This document shows, piece by piece, positions 25,285 through 33,755 of a stretch of DNA of 64,000 nt (the first letter of the stretch is position 1; every line of letters begins with the position of its first letter). The notes under the pieces are model-generated. The model was not told where the DNA came from. It ran no database searches and saw only the letters and a list, made by a program, of their open reading frames with translations. Origin of the DNA: Tannerella serpentiformis (GTDB lineage: Bacteria > Bacteroidota > Bacteroidia > Bacteroidales > Tannerellaceae); NCBI RefSeq assembly GCF_003033925.1, contig NZ_CP028365.1, positions 1,736,001 to 1,800,000 on the forward strand, read 5' to 3'. The translations under genes were made by a program, and so were the position numbers.

Positions 25285-26979
25285 ATGAGCAAAAAGAACT
25301 TCTTGCCATTCCTTGTAATGGCCGCCATTCTCATGGCACTCGCTTCCTGCTCGGGGAAGCTCAAGCCGCTTTCGGCGCAGTACATTCAGGCCGATCCGCA
25401 GCCCTTAGAGGTCGTCGGCGGACAAGTGCCCGTCACGATTAGTATCGCTTATCCCGCCAAGTGGTTCAAGAAAAACGCTACGCTGACGATCACGCCCGTG
25501 CTCCGCTATCCCGGTGGAGAAACGTGGGGCACGGCTTACACCTTCCAAGGCGAAAAGGTGCGCGCCAACAACCAAGTGATCCCTTACGGTACGGGTGGCA
25601 ACGTCACCATGAAGTCGTCTTTCAAGTATAAACCCGAGATGAAGCGATCGGAGCTTTACCTGACCTTCGACGTGAAGATCGGCAACAAGTCGTCGCGACT
25701 GCCCGACATCAAAATAGCCGACGGCGTCATCGCCACCTCCGCGCTGGCTAACGCCGCCACGGCCAACCCCGCCGTCGGTGCCGACAAGTTCCAACGCATC
25801 ATCAAGGAGGCCTACGACGCCAACATCCTCTTCCTCATCCAGCAGGCCGAACTCCGCTCCAATGAGTTGAGCAAGGGCGAACTGAAGGACTGGAAGGATC
25901 GCGTGAAGAAGGCTAACGATGCCGCCAACCAAAACGTCTCCGTCGAAGTCTCTGCCTACGCCTCACCCGACGGCGGACTCTCGCTCAACGAATCGCTGGC
26001 CGAGCGACGCGAAGCCAACACGACGCGCTACCTGAAAGGCGAACTGAACAAACGCAAAATCGACGTCCCCGTCGGCGCACACTATACGGCTCAGGACTGG
26101 GAGGGCTTCAAGGAGCTCGTCTCGAAGTCGAACTTGCAAGACAAAGACCTCGTCCTGCGCGTCCTCTCCATGTATTCCGACCCTGAGCAGCGCGAGCGTG
26201 AGATCAAGAACATCTCCACCGTCTTCCGCTCCCTGGCCGACGAGATCCTGCCCAAGCTGCGCCGCTCACGCCTGACGGCCAACATCGAAATCATCGGTAA
26301 ATCGGACGAGGAGATCAGCCGTCTGGCACAGTCGAACCCTAAAGCGCTCAACGTCGAGGAGCTGCTCTACGCCGCCACCCTGACCACGAACGACGTCGAC
26401 CGCGAGGCGATCTACACCAAGGCCTCCGAGCTCTTCCCCGGCGACTGCCGCACTTGGAACAACATCGGTATGCAGCGCTACTACGCCGGCGACCTCCGCA
26501 AGGCAGAGGAACTCTTCAACAAGTCCAACAGCGTGCAGCAAAATAGCGCCGCCAACATCAACCTCGGCCTCCTGGCCCTCACCCGTGGCGAGCGCGACAA
26601 GGCGCAGCAGCTCATCGGCGGCGCCTCTGACGTGGCCGAGCTTGGCGAGGCCCTCGGCATGCTCTACCTCGAGCAGGGCGACTACGCCAAGGCCGTCAGC
26701 TCGTTCGGCGCTGCGAAGACGAACAACGCCGCCCTGGCCCAGATCCTCACCAAGGATTACAGCAAGGCCTCGCAGACCCTCAACGCCGTCACCCGCCCGG
26801 ACGCAACGACGGACTACCTCAAGGCCATCGTCTCCGCCCGCACGAACGACGCTGCCGGCGTCATCAGCCACCTCAAGGCGGCCATCAGCAAGAAGAAATC
26901 CCTGGCCCGTGAGGCTGCTAACGACCTGGAGTTCGCTAAGTACGCCAAGGACGCAGCCTTCACGAACCTCGTGCGATAA
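25285..26979 (+). CDS. TPR/OmpA-like outer-membrane lipoprotein
   Basis: 564-aa exported lipoprotein. The signal peptide MSKKNFLPFLVMAAILMALASC ends in a lipobox (cysteine at about residue 22). An N-terminal beta-rich domain follows (about 25-180), then an OmpA-like region around VEVSAYASPDGGLSLNESLAERREANT (about 240-265), then tetratricopeptide-like helical repeats (about 370-560: FPGDCRTWNNIGMQRYYAGDLRKAEELF). Homologues are abundant outer-membrane proteins in Porphyromonas/Tannerella relatives; a peptidoglycan-anchoring or scaffold role is plausible but not proven. The start at 25285 is chosen for the signal peptide; the frame is open 30 codons upstream. It is highly GC-biased at third positions and monocistronic, with a strong terminator. 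Confidence 0.88.
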   Translation: MSKKNFLPFLVMAAILMALASCSGKLKPLSAQYIQADPQPLEVVGGQVPVTISIAYPAKWFKKNATLTITPVLRYPGGETWGTAYTFQGEKVRANNQVIPYGTGGNVTMKSSFKYKPEMKRSELYLTFDVKIGNKSSRLPDIKIADGVIATSALANAATANPAVGADKFQRIIKEAYDANILFLIQQAELRSNELSKGELKDWKDRVKKANDAANQNVSVEVSAYASPDGGLSLNESLAERREANTTRYLKGELNKRKIDVPVGAHYTAQDWEGFKELVSKSNLQDKDLVLRVLSMYSDPEQREREIKNISTVFRSLADEILPKLRRSRLTANIEIIGKSDEEISRLAQSNPKALNVEELLYAATLTTNDVDREAIYTKASELFPGDCRTWNNIGMQRYYAGDLRKAEELFNKSNSVQQNSAANINLGLLALTRGERDKAQQLIGGASDVAELGEALGMLYLEQGDYAKAVSSFGAAKTNNAALAQILTKDYSKASQTLNAVTRPDATTDYLKAIVSARTNDAAGVISHLKAAISKKKSLAREAANDLEFAKYAKDAAFTNLVR

Positions 26980-27033
26980 CTGAAACAATTCATTAGAGAC
27001 GGCCTCGGCCGATCTCGTTTTCTAAAAGAATTA

Positions 27034-27078
27034 GAGGCGGCGCGCACCCGTGAAGGGCCCGGCCGCCTCGCTTTTTTT
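27034..27078 (+). terminator. Terminator after the TPR lipoprotein
   Basis: GAGGCGGC pairs with GCCGCCTC around a GC-rich loop and is followed by GCTTTTTTT. Confidence 0.9.
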
Positions 27079-27094
27079 CACCCCTTTTTTCTTC

Positions 27095-27847
27095 ATGATT
27101 ATGTCTGAAAACCCTCTCCCCAGGCCGTTGCTTGGTCTGTTCACACCCCAAAACGGCGTCCTGGGCGCATTGCTCGGTTGGTTCACACCTAAAAACGGCG
27201 TCTTGGGCGTGTTGCTTGGTCTGTTCACACCCAAAAACGGCGTCCCGGGCGCGTTGCTACATGGGTTTACGCCCAAATTCCGGGTGTTAGCCCCGATACT
27301 GAATGTGGCTGTTCTGGCCATCTGCTTGTCTGCATGCGGCGGACAGGCGCGGATAGATAAAGAGGATCTGGCGGCCCGTGAGGCTGCGCGACAATACGCT
27401 GACTCTGCGGCGTGGCAGACGATCGATCGTGCCGATTTCTCCATCCGGTATCCGAGCGACTGGACGCTGCAGCCCGAGATCGAGAACGCTGTCTTTTATC
27501 TCTATGCCCCGGCAGAGAGCGACGGGGATCGGTTCCGCGAGAATGTGTCGCTCGTCGTGGAGGTACTCCCCAGCGGGAAATACGATGCCGATAGCTACGT
27601 CGAGGAGGCCGTCAAACTCCTGCAAGTTCAGGTGACAAAGAATGAGCGCGTCGAGTGGGCCGGTCACGTGGGGCGCCGATTGGTCTATACGCAGCGACCT
27701 GCGTTGGATATTGTGACTACGAACGAGCTTTACGTGTGGGTCATCAACGGAAAGGCTTACCTGCTTGCGTTCAGTCGCGAGGAGGGAAACGATGGCGAGC
27801 AAGCCATCACGGGGCAGCGCATCCTGCAAACCTTTGAGTTGAAATAA
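27095..27847 (+). CDS. Small lipoprotein with a tandem-repeat N-terminal extension
   Basis: The C-terminal 165 residues look like a normal exported lipoprotein: a hydrophobic segment ending in LAICLSACGG (lipobox), then a PsbP/DUF-type domain beginning FSIRYPSDWTLQPEIENAVFYLY. Upstream of the lipobox the same frame runs through tandem array A5 and encodes four 14-residue repeats of the type GLFTPKNGVLGALL. The export signal is therefore preceded by about 60 unusual residues. No ATG lies between the array and the lipobox; a GTG near 27284 would lack a basic n-region. I give the ATG at 27095 (27101 is equally possible), and earlier starts overlap the preceding terminator. Either the array was captured as coding sequence, or the true start is non-ATG. 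Confidence 0.65.
   Translation: MIMSENPLPRPLLGLFTPQNGVLGALLGWFTPKNGVLGVLLGLFTPKNGVPGALLHGFTPKFRVLAPILNVAVLAICLSACGGQARIDKEDLAAREAARQYADSAAWQTIDRADFSIRYPSDWTLQPEIENAVFYLYAPAESDGDRFRENVSLVVEVLPSGKYDADSYVEEAVKLLQVQVTKNERVEWAGHVGRRLVYTQRPALDIVTTNELYVWVINGKAYLLAFSREEGNDGEQAITGQRILQTFELK
27134..27301. repeat. Tandem array A5, 42-bp period, 4 copies, in frame in a lipoprotein gene
   Basis: Four exact 42-bp steps starting at 27134, 27176, 27218 and 27260 (GGTCTGTTCACACCCAAAAA then CGGCGTCTTGGGCGTGTTGC). The dyad CCCAA...TTGGG spans each unit. An inverted, diverged two-unit relative lies at 28288-28371. Confidence 0.92.
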
Positions 27848-27886
27848 AAGCACCCTATGCGCGATCCTGGATCGACGTATCATTTT

Positions 27887-27922
27887 AGGGCTATCGTCTT
27901 CGGGCGGTAGCCCTATATTTTT
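27887..27922 (+). terminator. Terminator after the small lipoprotein
   Basis: AGGGCTA pairs with TAGCCCT around TCGTCTTCGGGCGG, followed by ATATTTTTA. Confidence 0.85.
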
Positions 27923-27960
27923 ACTGGTTCGGTTCGTTGATCGTGATAAATAGGTCTAAC

Positions 27961-28130
27961 ATGTAACTCGAAAGTGCTTTTGAATAAGATCAAAGGCATA
28001 ATCATGTAACTCGAAATAGCTTTTGATTGCGATCAAAGGCATAAAATGTAAGTGAATAATGGTCTTGATTGCGGCGCGGTGTGTAATTCATAAACAAGTT
28101 TGTGCTTTTGAATGGGATCGGAGGTGTGCC
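27961..28130. repeat. Diverged tandem array, 42-43 bp period, about 4 copies
   Basis: ATGTAACTCGAAAGTGCTTT is repeated at 27961, 28004 and (shortened) 28046, steps of 43 and 42 bp. GTGCTTTTGAAT recurs 128 bp apart. Units are A/T-richer and more diverged than in other arrays. It fills part of the 600-bp gap 27848-28454. Confidence 0.7.
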
Positions 28131-28287
28131 TCAGTAGGTAGTTGGCTGTTTTGAATAAAGCGGAGAGGTGAGCAGCGATACAGGGTATAGATTCGCGAGG
28201 TGGAGGTGTGAATGAGATGGTAGATAGTTGGTGTATTGCTTAATGTATGAGAGATAAGACGCGCAACATGTTAGATATACAGCAAAG

Positions 28288-28371
28288 AAGAAACGCCCCC
28301 ACAGGCCGGATTTTGGCCCCCAACAGCCCGAGAAATGAACCGCAGACGCCGTTTTTGGCCGTGAACAGACC
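28288..28371 (-). repeat. Inverted, diverged 2-unit relative of array A5
   Basis: Read on the minus strand, two 42-bp units begin GGTCTGTTCACGGCCAAAAA and GGGCTGTTGGGGGCCAAAAT, clearly related to A5 1.1 kb away but in the opposite orientation. Confidence 0.75.
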
Positions 28372-28414
28372 CAAAAACACACCTAAAGACACCGCTCGCA
28401 CCCCCGATTCGCCC

Positions 28415-28422
28415 TAACTTTG
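28415..28422 (+). promoter_or_regulatory. -7 box of the antiporter gene
   Basis: TAACTTTG (TAnnTTTG), 33 nt before the ATG at 28455; -33 not evident. Confidence 0.5.
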
Positions 28423-28454
28423 CGCCCGTACATTAGAATTTGACTCCGAACCCT

Positions 28455-30716
28455 ATGCATTTACCTGCGCTTATTGTCGATTTGGTCGTTATTCTCATTG
28501 CTGCGGGCCTGACCACCCTGCTTTTCAAATGGCTCAAACAGCCGCTCGTATTGGGCTACCTGTTGGCGGGCGTGCTGGCGGGGCCGGCCGTCAAGGTACT
28601 GCCGACGGTGCGCGAGGTCTCGAGCATCGACACATGGGGCGAGATCGGCGTCATCTTCCTGCTCTTCAACCTCGGGCTCGACTTCAGCGTCAAGAAGCTG
28701 ATGAAAGTCGGGGGTACGGCCACGGTGGGCGCCGCCACGGTGCTCATCGGCATGATGTTCGTCGGCTACACGGTCGGCTCGGCCCTCGGGCTGGATCGGA
28801 TGAACTGCATCTTCCTCGGCGCCATGCTGTCCATGTCGTCCACGACGATCATCTTCAAAGCCTTCGACGAGATGGGGCTGCGCAGCCGACAGTTTACGGG
28901 CGTCGTGTTCGGTATCCTCATCGTGGAAGACATCTTCGCCGTGCTCATGCTCGTGTTGCTCTCCACGCTGGCCGTCAGCCGCTCGTTCGAGGGCGAGGAG
29001 CTGCTGATGAACATCGGCCGACTGGTGCTTTTCCTGGTAGGCTGCTTCGTGTTTGGCATCTATTTCATCCCCACGATCCTCCGGGCGATACGGAAATACC
29101 TGACCGACGAGATGCTGCTCATCGTCAGCATCGGGCTTTGCTTCGGGCTGGTGTACATCGCCAACGCGATGGGCTTCTCGTCGGCCCTGGGAGCGTTCAT
29201 GATGGGCGCCATCCTGGCCGAAACGGTCGAGGCGGAGCATATCGAGGGGCTGGTCAAGCCGGTGAAAGACCTCTTCGGGGCCATCTTCTTCGTCTCCGTG
29301 GGCATGCTGATCGACCTCGAGGTCTTGTGGGAATATAAATGGTACGTGGCCATCCTCACGGCGGTCGTCATGGTCGGGCAGCTGCTGTTTGGCACGTGCG
29401 GTGTGCTGCTCTCGGGCCGGCCGCTCAAGACGGCCATCCAGAGCGGTTTCTCGTTGACGCAGATCGGTGAGTTCGCCTTCATCCTCGCCTCGCAAGGCAT
29501 AGCGCTGAAGGTGATGCAGCCCTATATGTACCCCATCATCGTGGCCGTTTCCGTGGTCACCACCTTCTTCACGCCCTACATGATCCGCCTGGCCGATCCG
29601 GCTTATGCCCGCCTGGAGCGCGGCCTGCCCGCCAGCTGGATCCGCTTCTTGGACCGCTACGCATCGGGCTCGAACACCATCCGCCAGCAGAGCGAATGGC
29701 GACAGTTCCTGCGCGCCGTCAGTCGGTTTGTGGGCGTTTACTTGGCCGTGACGCTTGTGCTGCTCTTCGTCTGGCTGCAATTCGCCGTGCCGCTCATCTG
29801 CCGCCTGCTCCCGGGGCTCAACGGCCGACTGGTATCGCTTGTGGCGCTGCTCCTGCTCATGGCGCCGCTGCTGCGGGCCATTATGATGAAGAAGAATCGC
29901 TCCGAGGCCTTCCAGCGGCTCTGGAGCGACAACAAATACAACCGTGGCCCGCTCGTTTCGCTCATTGCGCTGCGCATTGTCCTGGCGCTGGCCTTGGTGC
30001 AGGTGCCTACGGCCATGCTGCTGCACATCAATCCGCTGTGGGAGGCCGCGATCACGGTGGGCGTTGTGCTCGTCATCCTGTTTTCGAAGGGCGTCCAGGC
30101 ACGGTCGATCCTCATCGAGCAACATTTCGTCAGCAACCTCTCGGCGCGTGAGGCCGAGAAGGATCGGCGTGCACCCGTGCGGCGTGACTTTGCCAACCAT
30201 CTCCTGGAGCGCGACCTCCACCTGACGGATATTGAGATCCGCCCCGACTCGCCCAGCGTAGGGCTGACGCTGAAAGAGCTGGACTTTCGTCGGAAGTGCA
30301 ACGTGAACGTGGTGACCATCATTCGCGGCGGTCGGCGGATCAATATCCCCGGCGGTGAAGAGCGCCTCTACCCGTCGGACAAGGTGGTCGTGGTCGGTTC
30401 CGACGCCGACATCCAGCGCTTCCTGCAATACGTGACCGACCGCTACAACAAGGCCGCCGAGGCACGCCGTAAACAGAAGCGGAAGGAGATGAACATCGAG
30501 CAGTTCATCGTCGTGGAGGGCTCGCGACTGGTGGGCCGCTCGATCCGTGAGTCCGGCATCCGCGACAAATCGCAGTGCCTCGTGATCGGTATCGAGCGCG
30601 GCGACACGTCGCTCAAGAATCCGCCGCCCTCCACCGTCTTCGAGCCGGGCGACATCGTCTGGATCGTGGGCGAACACGAGAAAGCCATCCAGCTGAGCGA
30701 GGGCAAGACGTTGTGA
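28455..30716 (+). CDS. CPA2-family monovalent cation:proton antiporter with RCK_C domains (KefB/C-like)
   Basis: 753-aa membrane protein. The first 390 residues form the Na+/H+ exchanger fold with about 12 helices: LKQPLVLGYLLAGVLAGP, a GEIGVIFLLFNLGLDFS helix, SMSSTTIIFKAFDEMG and GFSSALGAFMMGAILAET. A second, shorter hydrophobic block spans about 440-560. Two cytoplasmic TrkA_C-like domains end the protein (about 590-670 and 690-750: FRRKCNVNVVTIIRGG...; LVGRSIRESGIRDKSQCLVIGIERG). It should exchange K+ or Na+ for protons under ligand control by the C-terminal domains. ATG 28455 (MHLPALIVDLVV) is preferred over the in-frame TTG 15 nt upstream because it is closer to the promoter spacing seen in other genes here. 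Confidence 0.93.
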   Translation: MHLPALIVDLVVILIAAGLTTLLFKWLKQPLVLGYLLAGVLAGPAVKVLPTVREVSSIDTWGEIGVIFLLFNLGLDFSVKKLMKVGGTATVGAATVLIGMMFVGYTVGSALGLDRMNCIFLGAMLSMSSTTIIFKAFDEMGLRSRQFTGVVFGILIVEDIFAVLMLVLLSTLAVSRSFEGEELLMNIGRLVLFLVGCFVFGIYFIPTILRAIRKYLTDEMLLIVSIGLCFGLVYIANAMGFSSALGAFMMGAILAETVEAEHIEGLVKPVKDLFGAIFFVSVGMLIDLEVLWEYKWYVAILTAVVMVGQLLFGTCGVLLSGRPLKTAIQSGFSLTQIGEFAFILASQGIALKVMQPYMYPIIVAVSVVTTFFTPYMIRLADPAYARLERGLPASWIRFLDRYASGSNTIRQQSEWRQFLRAVSRFVGVYLAVTLVLLFVWLQFAVPLICRLLPGLNGRLVSLVALLLLMAPLLRAIMMKKNRSEAFQRLWSDNKYNRGPLVSLIALRIVLALALVQVPTAMLLHINPLWEAAITVGVVLVILFSKGVQARSILIEQHFVSNLSAREAEKDRRAPVRRDFANHLLERDLHLTDIEIRPDSPSVGLTLKELDFRRKCNVNVVTIIRGGRRINIPGGEERLYPSDKVVVVGSDADIQRFLQYVTDRYNKAAEARRKQKRKEMNIEQFIVVEGSRLVGRSIRESGIRDKSQCLVIGIERGDTSLKNPPPSTVFEPGDIVWIVGEHEKAIQLSEGKTL

Positions 30717-30723
30717 TGGCGAA

Positions 30724-31446
30724 TTGTCTGTGATTAGATCGGCTGCCCGACAGCCCCCTCCTCACTCACCCAGAAGAATCAAACCCATTTTATACTACAC
30801 ACATGATGAAAGAACGAAAACTACTACTCGTCTCGGCCGTCGGCCGACGTGCCTCGTAGGGCTGCTTGTCCTACTGGCCCTCGTCACCCCTTCGGTGGCG
30901 CACGCGCAGCTTGGGCGCCCCACAGAGGCGCATGATCACGACCACGAAGGGCGGATTTTCGCCGGTGGTGCACTGACCTATTGGCGCAACACGAAGGAGC
31001 GAACGACCACCTTCGACTTTAGCCCCGAGATCGGCTATCTCTTCAACGACACCTGGGGCACAGGCCTCCTTCTCGGCTATGAGCACGGGTCGGCAGGCGA
31101 AGGCCCTGCTCGCAGCGTAGAGAATGCCTTCAAGATCTCCCCTTTCGTGCGCTGCTACTACATGCATCGGGGGCCTTTCAACCTGTTCATGGATGGCGGC
31201 GCGGGAGTCAACTTTGCCGAGGAGCGCAAGGGCGGATCGGTGGAGCGTCGCAACGGCTTTGAGGTCGGTATCCGCCCCGGTGGCTGTGTCGATCTGACCG
31301 AGGGACTGTGCCTCTGCCTTCGCTTCGGTTTTCTCGGCTACCGCAGTGGCTACTTCTCCGGTGAAGAACCAGGCCTCGGGCAAGACGGCTTCGGTATACG
31401 CTTCGATCCCGAAGAGCTAATGATCGGGTTGGAGCTGGAGTTCTGA
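30724..31446 (+). CDS. Outer-membrane beta-barrel protein, apparent frameshift in signal peptide
   Basis: The mature part is an OMP-like barrel: HDHDHEGRIFAGGALTYWRN, repeated amphipathic strands, and a C-terminal strand ending GLELEF with terminal Phe. A signal core (CLVGLLVLLALVTPSVAHAQ) is present, but its frame has no ATG; the only starts are TTG 30724 and GTG 30730. In another frame an excellent start, ATG ATG AAA GAA at 30803, runs into a stop after 18 codons. Adding a single A to the AAAA run at 30817-30820 would join that start to the barrel frame and give MMKERKTTTRLGRRPTCLVG, an ideal signal peptide. So this is either a sequencing indel, a phase-variable run or a real 5' frameshift. 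A terminator follows. Ligand unknown. Confidence 0.75.
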   Translation: MSVIRSAARQPPPHSPRRIKPILYYTHDERTKTTTRLGRRPTCLVGLLVLLALVTPSVAHAQLGRPTEAHDHDHEGRIFAGGALTYWRNTKERTTTFDFSPEIGYLFNDTWGTGLLLGYEHGSAGEGPARSVENAFKISPFVRCYYMHRGPFNLFMDGGAGVNFAEERKGGSVERRNGFEVGIRPGGCVDLTEGLCLCLRFGFLGYRSGYFSGEEPGLGQDGFGIRFDPEELMIGLELEF

Positions 31447-31476
31447 CCGTTTCGACCTCAGTCTACAGACGCGAAA

Positions 31477-31507
31477 GGGGGTATGTCCTTCATTGGGACA
31501 TACCCCC
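31477..31507. terminator. Shared terminator between barrel gene (+) and ridA (-)
   Basis: GGGGGTATGTCC / GGACATACCCCC hairpin with CTTCTTCT on the plus side and TTTCGCG on the minus side; it lies between convergent genes. Confidence 0.8.
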
Positions 31508-31541
31508 TTCTTCTGTGCTGTCGGACGCAGCGAGAGCGGGA

Positions 31542-31922
31542 TCAGTGCGCGGCAATGACCTCAATCTCCACGAGACCGCCCTTCGGCAACTTGCACACGT
31601 CGATGGCCGACCGTGCGGGACAATCCATGCCGGCAAACTGCGCGGCGTAGACCTCGTTGACGACGGCGAAGTCGTTCATGTCGACCAGAAAGACGGTGGC
31701 CTTCACCACGTCTGCCAGCGTGTATCCGGCTTCGGTGAGGATGGCGCGGAGGTTACGGAAGGCCTGTTCGGCCTGTTCGCGGACACCGCCCGGTACAAAA
31801 TCGCCCGTAGCCGGGTCGAGGCCCAGCTGACCGGACACAAACAGCAGGTTGCCCGCCTCTACAGCCTGACTGTAGGGCCCAATGGCCGCGGGCGCTTGGT
31901 TGGTTGCAATTACTCTTTTCAT
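31542..31922 (-). CDS. ridA: RidA family enamine/imine deaminase
   Basis: 126-aa RidA/YjgF protein, a trimeric deaminase that hydrolyses reactive 2-aminoacrylate-type imines released by PLP enzymes. It shows the complete signature: NQAPAAIGPYSQAVEAGNLLFVSGQLGLDP, QAFRNLRAIL, and the arginine in CPARSAIDVCKLPKGGLVEIEVIA. Length is standard. It follows a PLP-dependent sugar aminotransferase gene after 24 nt, a sensible pairing. Confidence 0.96.
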   Translation of the reverse strand: MKRVIATNQAPAAIGPYSQAVEAGNLLFVSGQLGLDPATGDFVPGGVREQAEQAFRNLRAILTEAGYTLADVVKATVFLVDMNDFAVVNEVYAAQFAGMDCPARSAIDVCKLPKGGLVEIEVIAAH

Positions 31923-31946
31923 TTCAGTATAGGGTTAGGGATGAAT

Positions 31947-33029
31947 TTATGCCTGGTTGACGGCGCGAATCACAGCGTCCACCTCCTCGTCGGTGAGGGT
32001 AGGATACATCGGTAGGCTGAGGATCGCGTCGGCGAAGTCGTCGGTCGGGGTACGGGGCACGTCCTTGCATGGGCCGTGGTAGGCACGTTGTCGACGGATG
32101 GGAACTGGGTAGTGGATGAGTGTGCCGACACCCTCTTGTGCCAGTCGCTCGGAGAGTGCGGTGCGGTCCTTGGCCCGGACGACAAAGAGGTGGTAGTTCG
32201 GCAGACCGTACGCATGCTCCGTAAGGCATTCCACAGCCGTCAGTCCGGCACGGTAGCGTGCTGCAATGGTGCGCCTACGGACGTTCCAAGTGTCGAGGTG
32301 GCGCAGTTTGACGCGCAGGATGGCCGCCTGCATCTCGTCTAACCGGCTGTTGATGCCTTCGTAGTCGTGATGATAGCGCACCGTCTGCCCGTAGTTACGC
32401 AGCGAGCGGAGGCGTTCGGCCGTGGCGTCGTCGTTGGTTGTGATCGCACCGCCGTCGCCATAGGCGCCGAGGTTCTTGGTGGGGTAAAAGGAGTAGGCGG
32501 CGCAGTCGCCCCAGCCTCCCGCCTTACGGTCGTGATAGGTCGTGCCTGCCGCTTGCGCACAGTCCTCCATCACCTTCAGCCCGTGCGCCCGTGCGATACG
32601 GAGGATGGCGTCCATGTCGCAGCTCTGCCCGTAGAGGTGGACGGGGATGAGGCATTTGGTGCGTGGGGTGATCTGTGCCTCGATGAGGCGTTCGTCCAGG
32701 AGGCCATCTTCCGGACGGATGTCGACGACGACCGGGGTAGCGCCGGCTTGTACGATGCCGGTGACGGTGGCGAAGGCGGTCATGTCGGTGGTGATCACCT
32801 CGTCGCCGGGGCCAATATCCATGCCGCGCAAGGCCAGAGCGATGGCCTCGGTACCGTTGGCCACACCCACACAATGGCGGACGCCGAGGTAGTCGGCAAA
32901 CTCACGTTCGAAGGCCTCGCCTTCTTTCCCGAGGATGTACCAGCCGGAGTCGAGCACACGGCGCAGGGCCGCGTCGATCTCGGTGCGGATAGCCTCGTAT
33001 TCGCGCTTGAATTCGTTGAATAGGATCAT
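31947..33029 (-). CDS. DegT/DnrJ/EryC1/StrS-family sugar aminotransferase
   Basis: 360-aa PLP enzyme acting on nucleotide-linked keto-sugars. Visible are the N-terminal SGWYILGKEGEAFEREFADY, GVANGTEAIALAL (PLP phosphate site), MEDCAQAAGTTY (Asp contacting PLP nitrogen), SFYPTKNLGAYGDGG (Schiff-base lysine) and YEGINSRLDEMQAAIL. It would supply an aminosugar for surface glycans. It precedes ridA by 24 nt; upstream the long array A6 separates it from the glycosyltransferase fusion gene. The exact sugar cannot be assigned. Confidence 0.94.
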   Translation of the reverse strand: MILFNEFKREYEAIRTEIDAALRRVLDSGWYILGKEGEAFEREFADYLGVRHCVGVANGTEAIALALRGMDIGPGDEVITTDMTAFATVTGIVQAGATPVVVDIRPEDGLLDERLIEAQITPRTKCLIPVHLYGQSCDMDAILRIARAHGLKVMEDCAQAAGTTYHDRKAGGWGDCAAYSFYPTKNLGAYGDGGAITTNDDATAERLRSLRNYGQTVRYHHDYEGINSRLDEMQAAILRVKLRHLDTWNVRRRTIAARYRAGLTAVECLTEHAYGLPNYHLFVVRAKDRTALSERLAQEGVGTLIHYPVPIRRQRAYHGPCKDVPRTPTDDFADAILSLPMYPTLTDEEVDAVIRAVNQA

Positions 33030-33150
33030 ATTGTCAGAATCGTTATCGGCCTTTGGCCGGGTAGTAATTAGAGAATTGTTCTATGTCGGGGCGGTTCATA
33101 TGTCCGCCTGTTGTTTGACGAAGAGAGCGCTCCATGTAACCTGAAGCCTT

Positions 33151-33732
33151 GGCAGAATGTCTGCCGGCGTCATCACACCCCATGATAGCCTCGGCAGAAT
33201 GTCTGCCGGCGTCACCACACCCCATGGTAGCCCTGGCGACAGTGTCGCCGGCGTCACCACACCCCATGGTGGCCTCGGCAGAATGTCTGCCGACGTTACC
33301 ACACCCCATGATAGCTTCGGCAGAATGTCTGCGGGCATCATCACACCCCATGATAGCCTCGGCAGAATGTCTGCCGGCGTTACCACACCCCATGGTGGCC
33401 CTGGCGACAGTGTCGCCGGCGTTATCACACCCCATGGTGGTCCTGGCGACAGTGTCGCCGGCGTCACCACACCCCATGGTAGCCCTGGCGACAGTGTCGC
33501 CGACGTTATCACACCCCATGGTAGCCCTGGCGACAGTGTCGCCGGCGTTACCACACCCCATGGTAGCCTCGGCGACAGTGTCGCCGGCGTTATCACACCC
33601 CATGGTAGCCCTGGCGACAGTGTCGCCGGCGTTATCACACCCCATGGTAGCCCTGGCGACAGTGTCGCCGGCGTTATCACACCCCATGGTAGCCCTGGCG
33701 ACAGTGTCGCCGGCGTTATCACACCCCTTCCG
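33151..33732. repeat. Tandem array A6, exact 42-bp period, about 14 copies, with co-varying dyads
   Basis: Every unit steps exactly 42 bp from 33151. Two unit types alternate irregularly: one with the dyad GGCAGAATGTCTGCC, the other with GGCGACAGTGTCGCC, in the same flanks (CGGCGT..ACACCCCATG). Both arms change together, so pairing is preserved. The flank CATGGTAGCC/CATGATAGCC varies at single bases. It fills the 726-bp gap between the aminotransferase and the kinase-glycosyltransferase gene. Long ORFs through it are by-products of the 42-bp period. Confidence 0.97.
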
Positions 33733-33755
33733 ATAGTTGTGCACACGTGCCTCCT

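Noticed and set aside
28461-30677. 738-codon minus-strand frame opposite the antiporter
   Set aside because: It is a high-GC shadow; the plus frame has clear antiporter and RCK_C motifs, the minus frame none.
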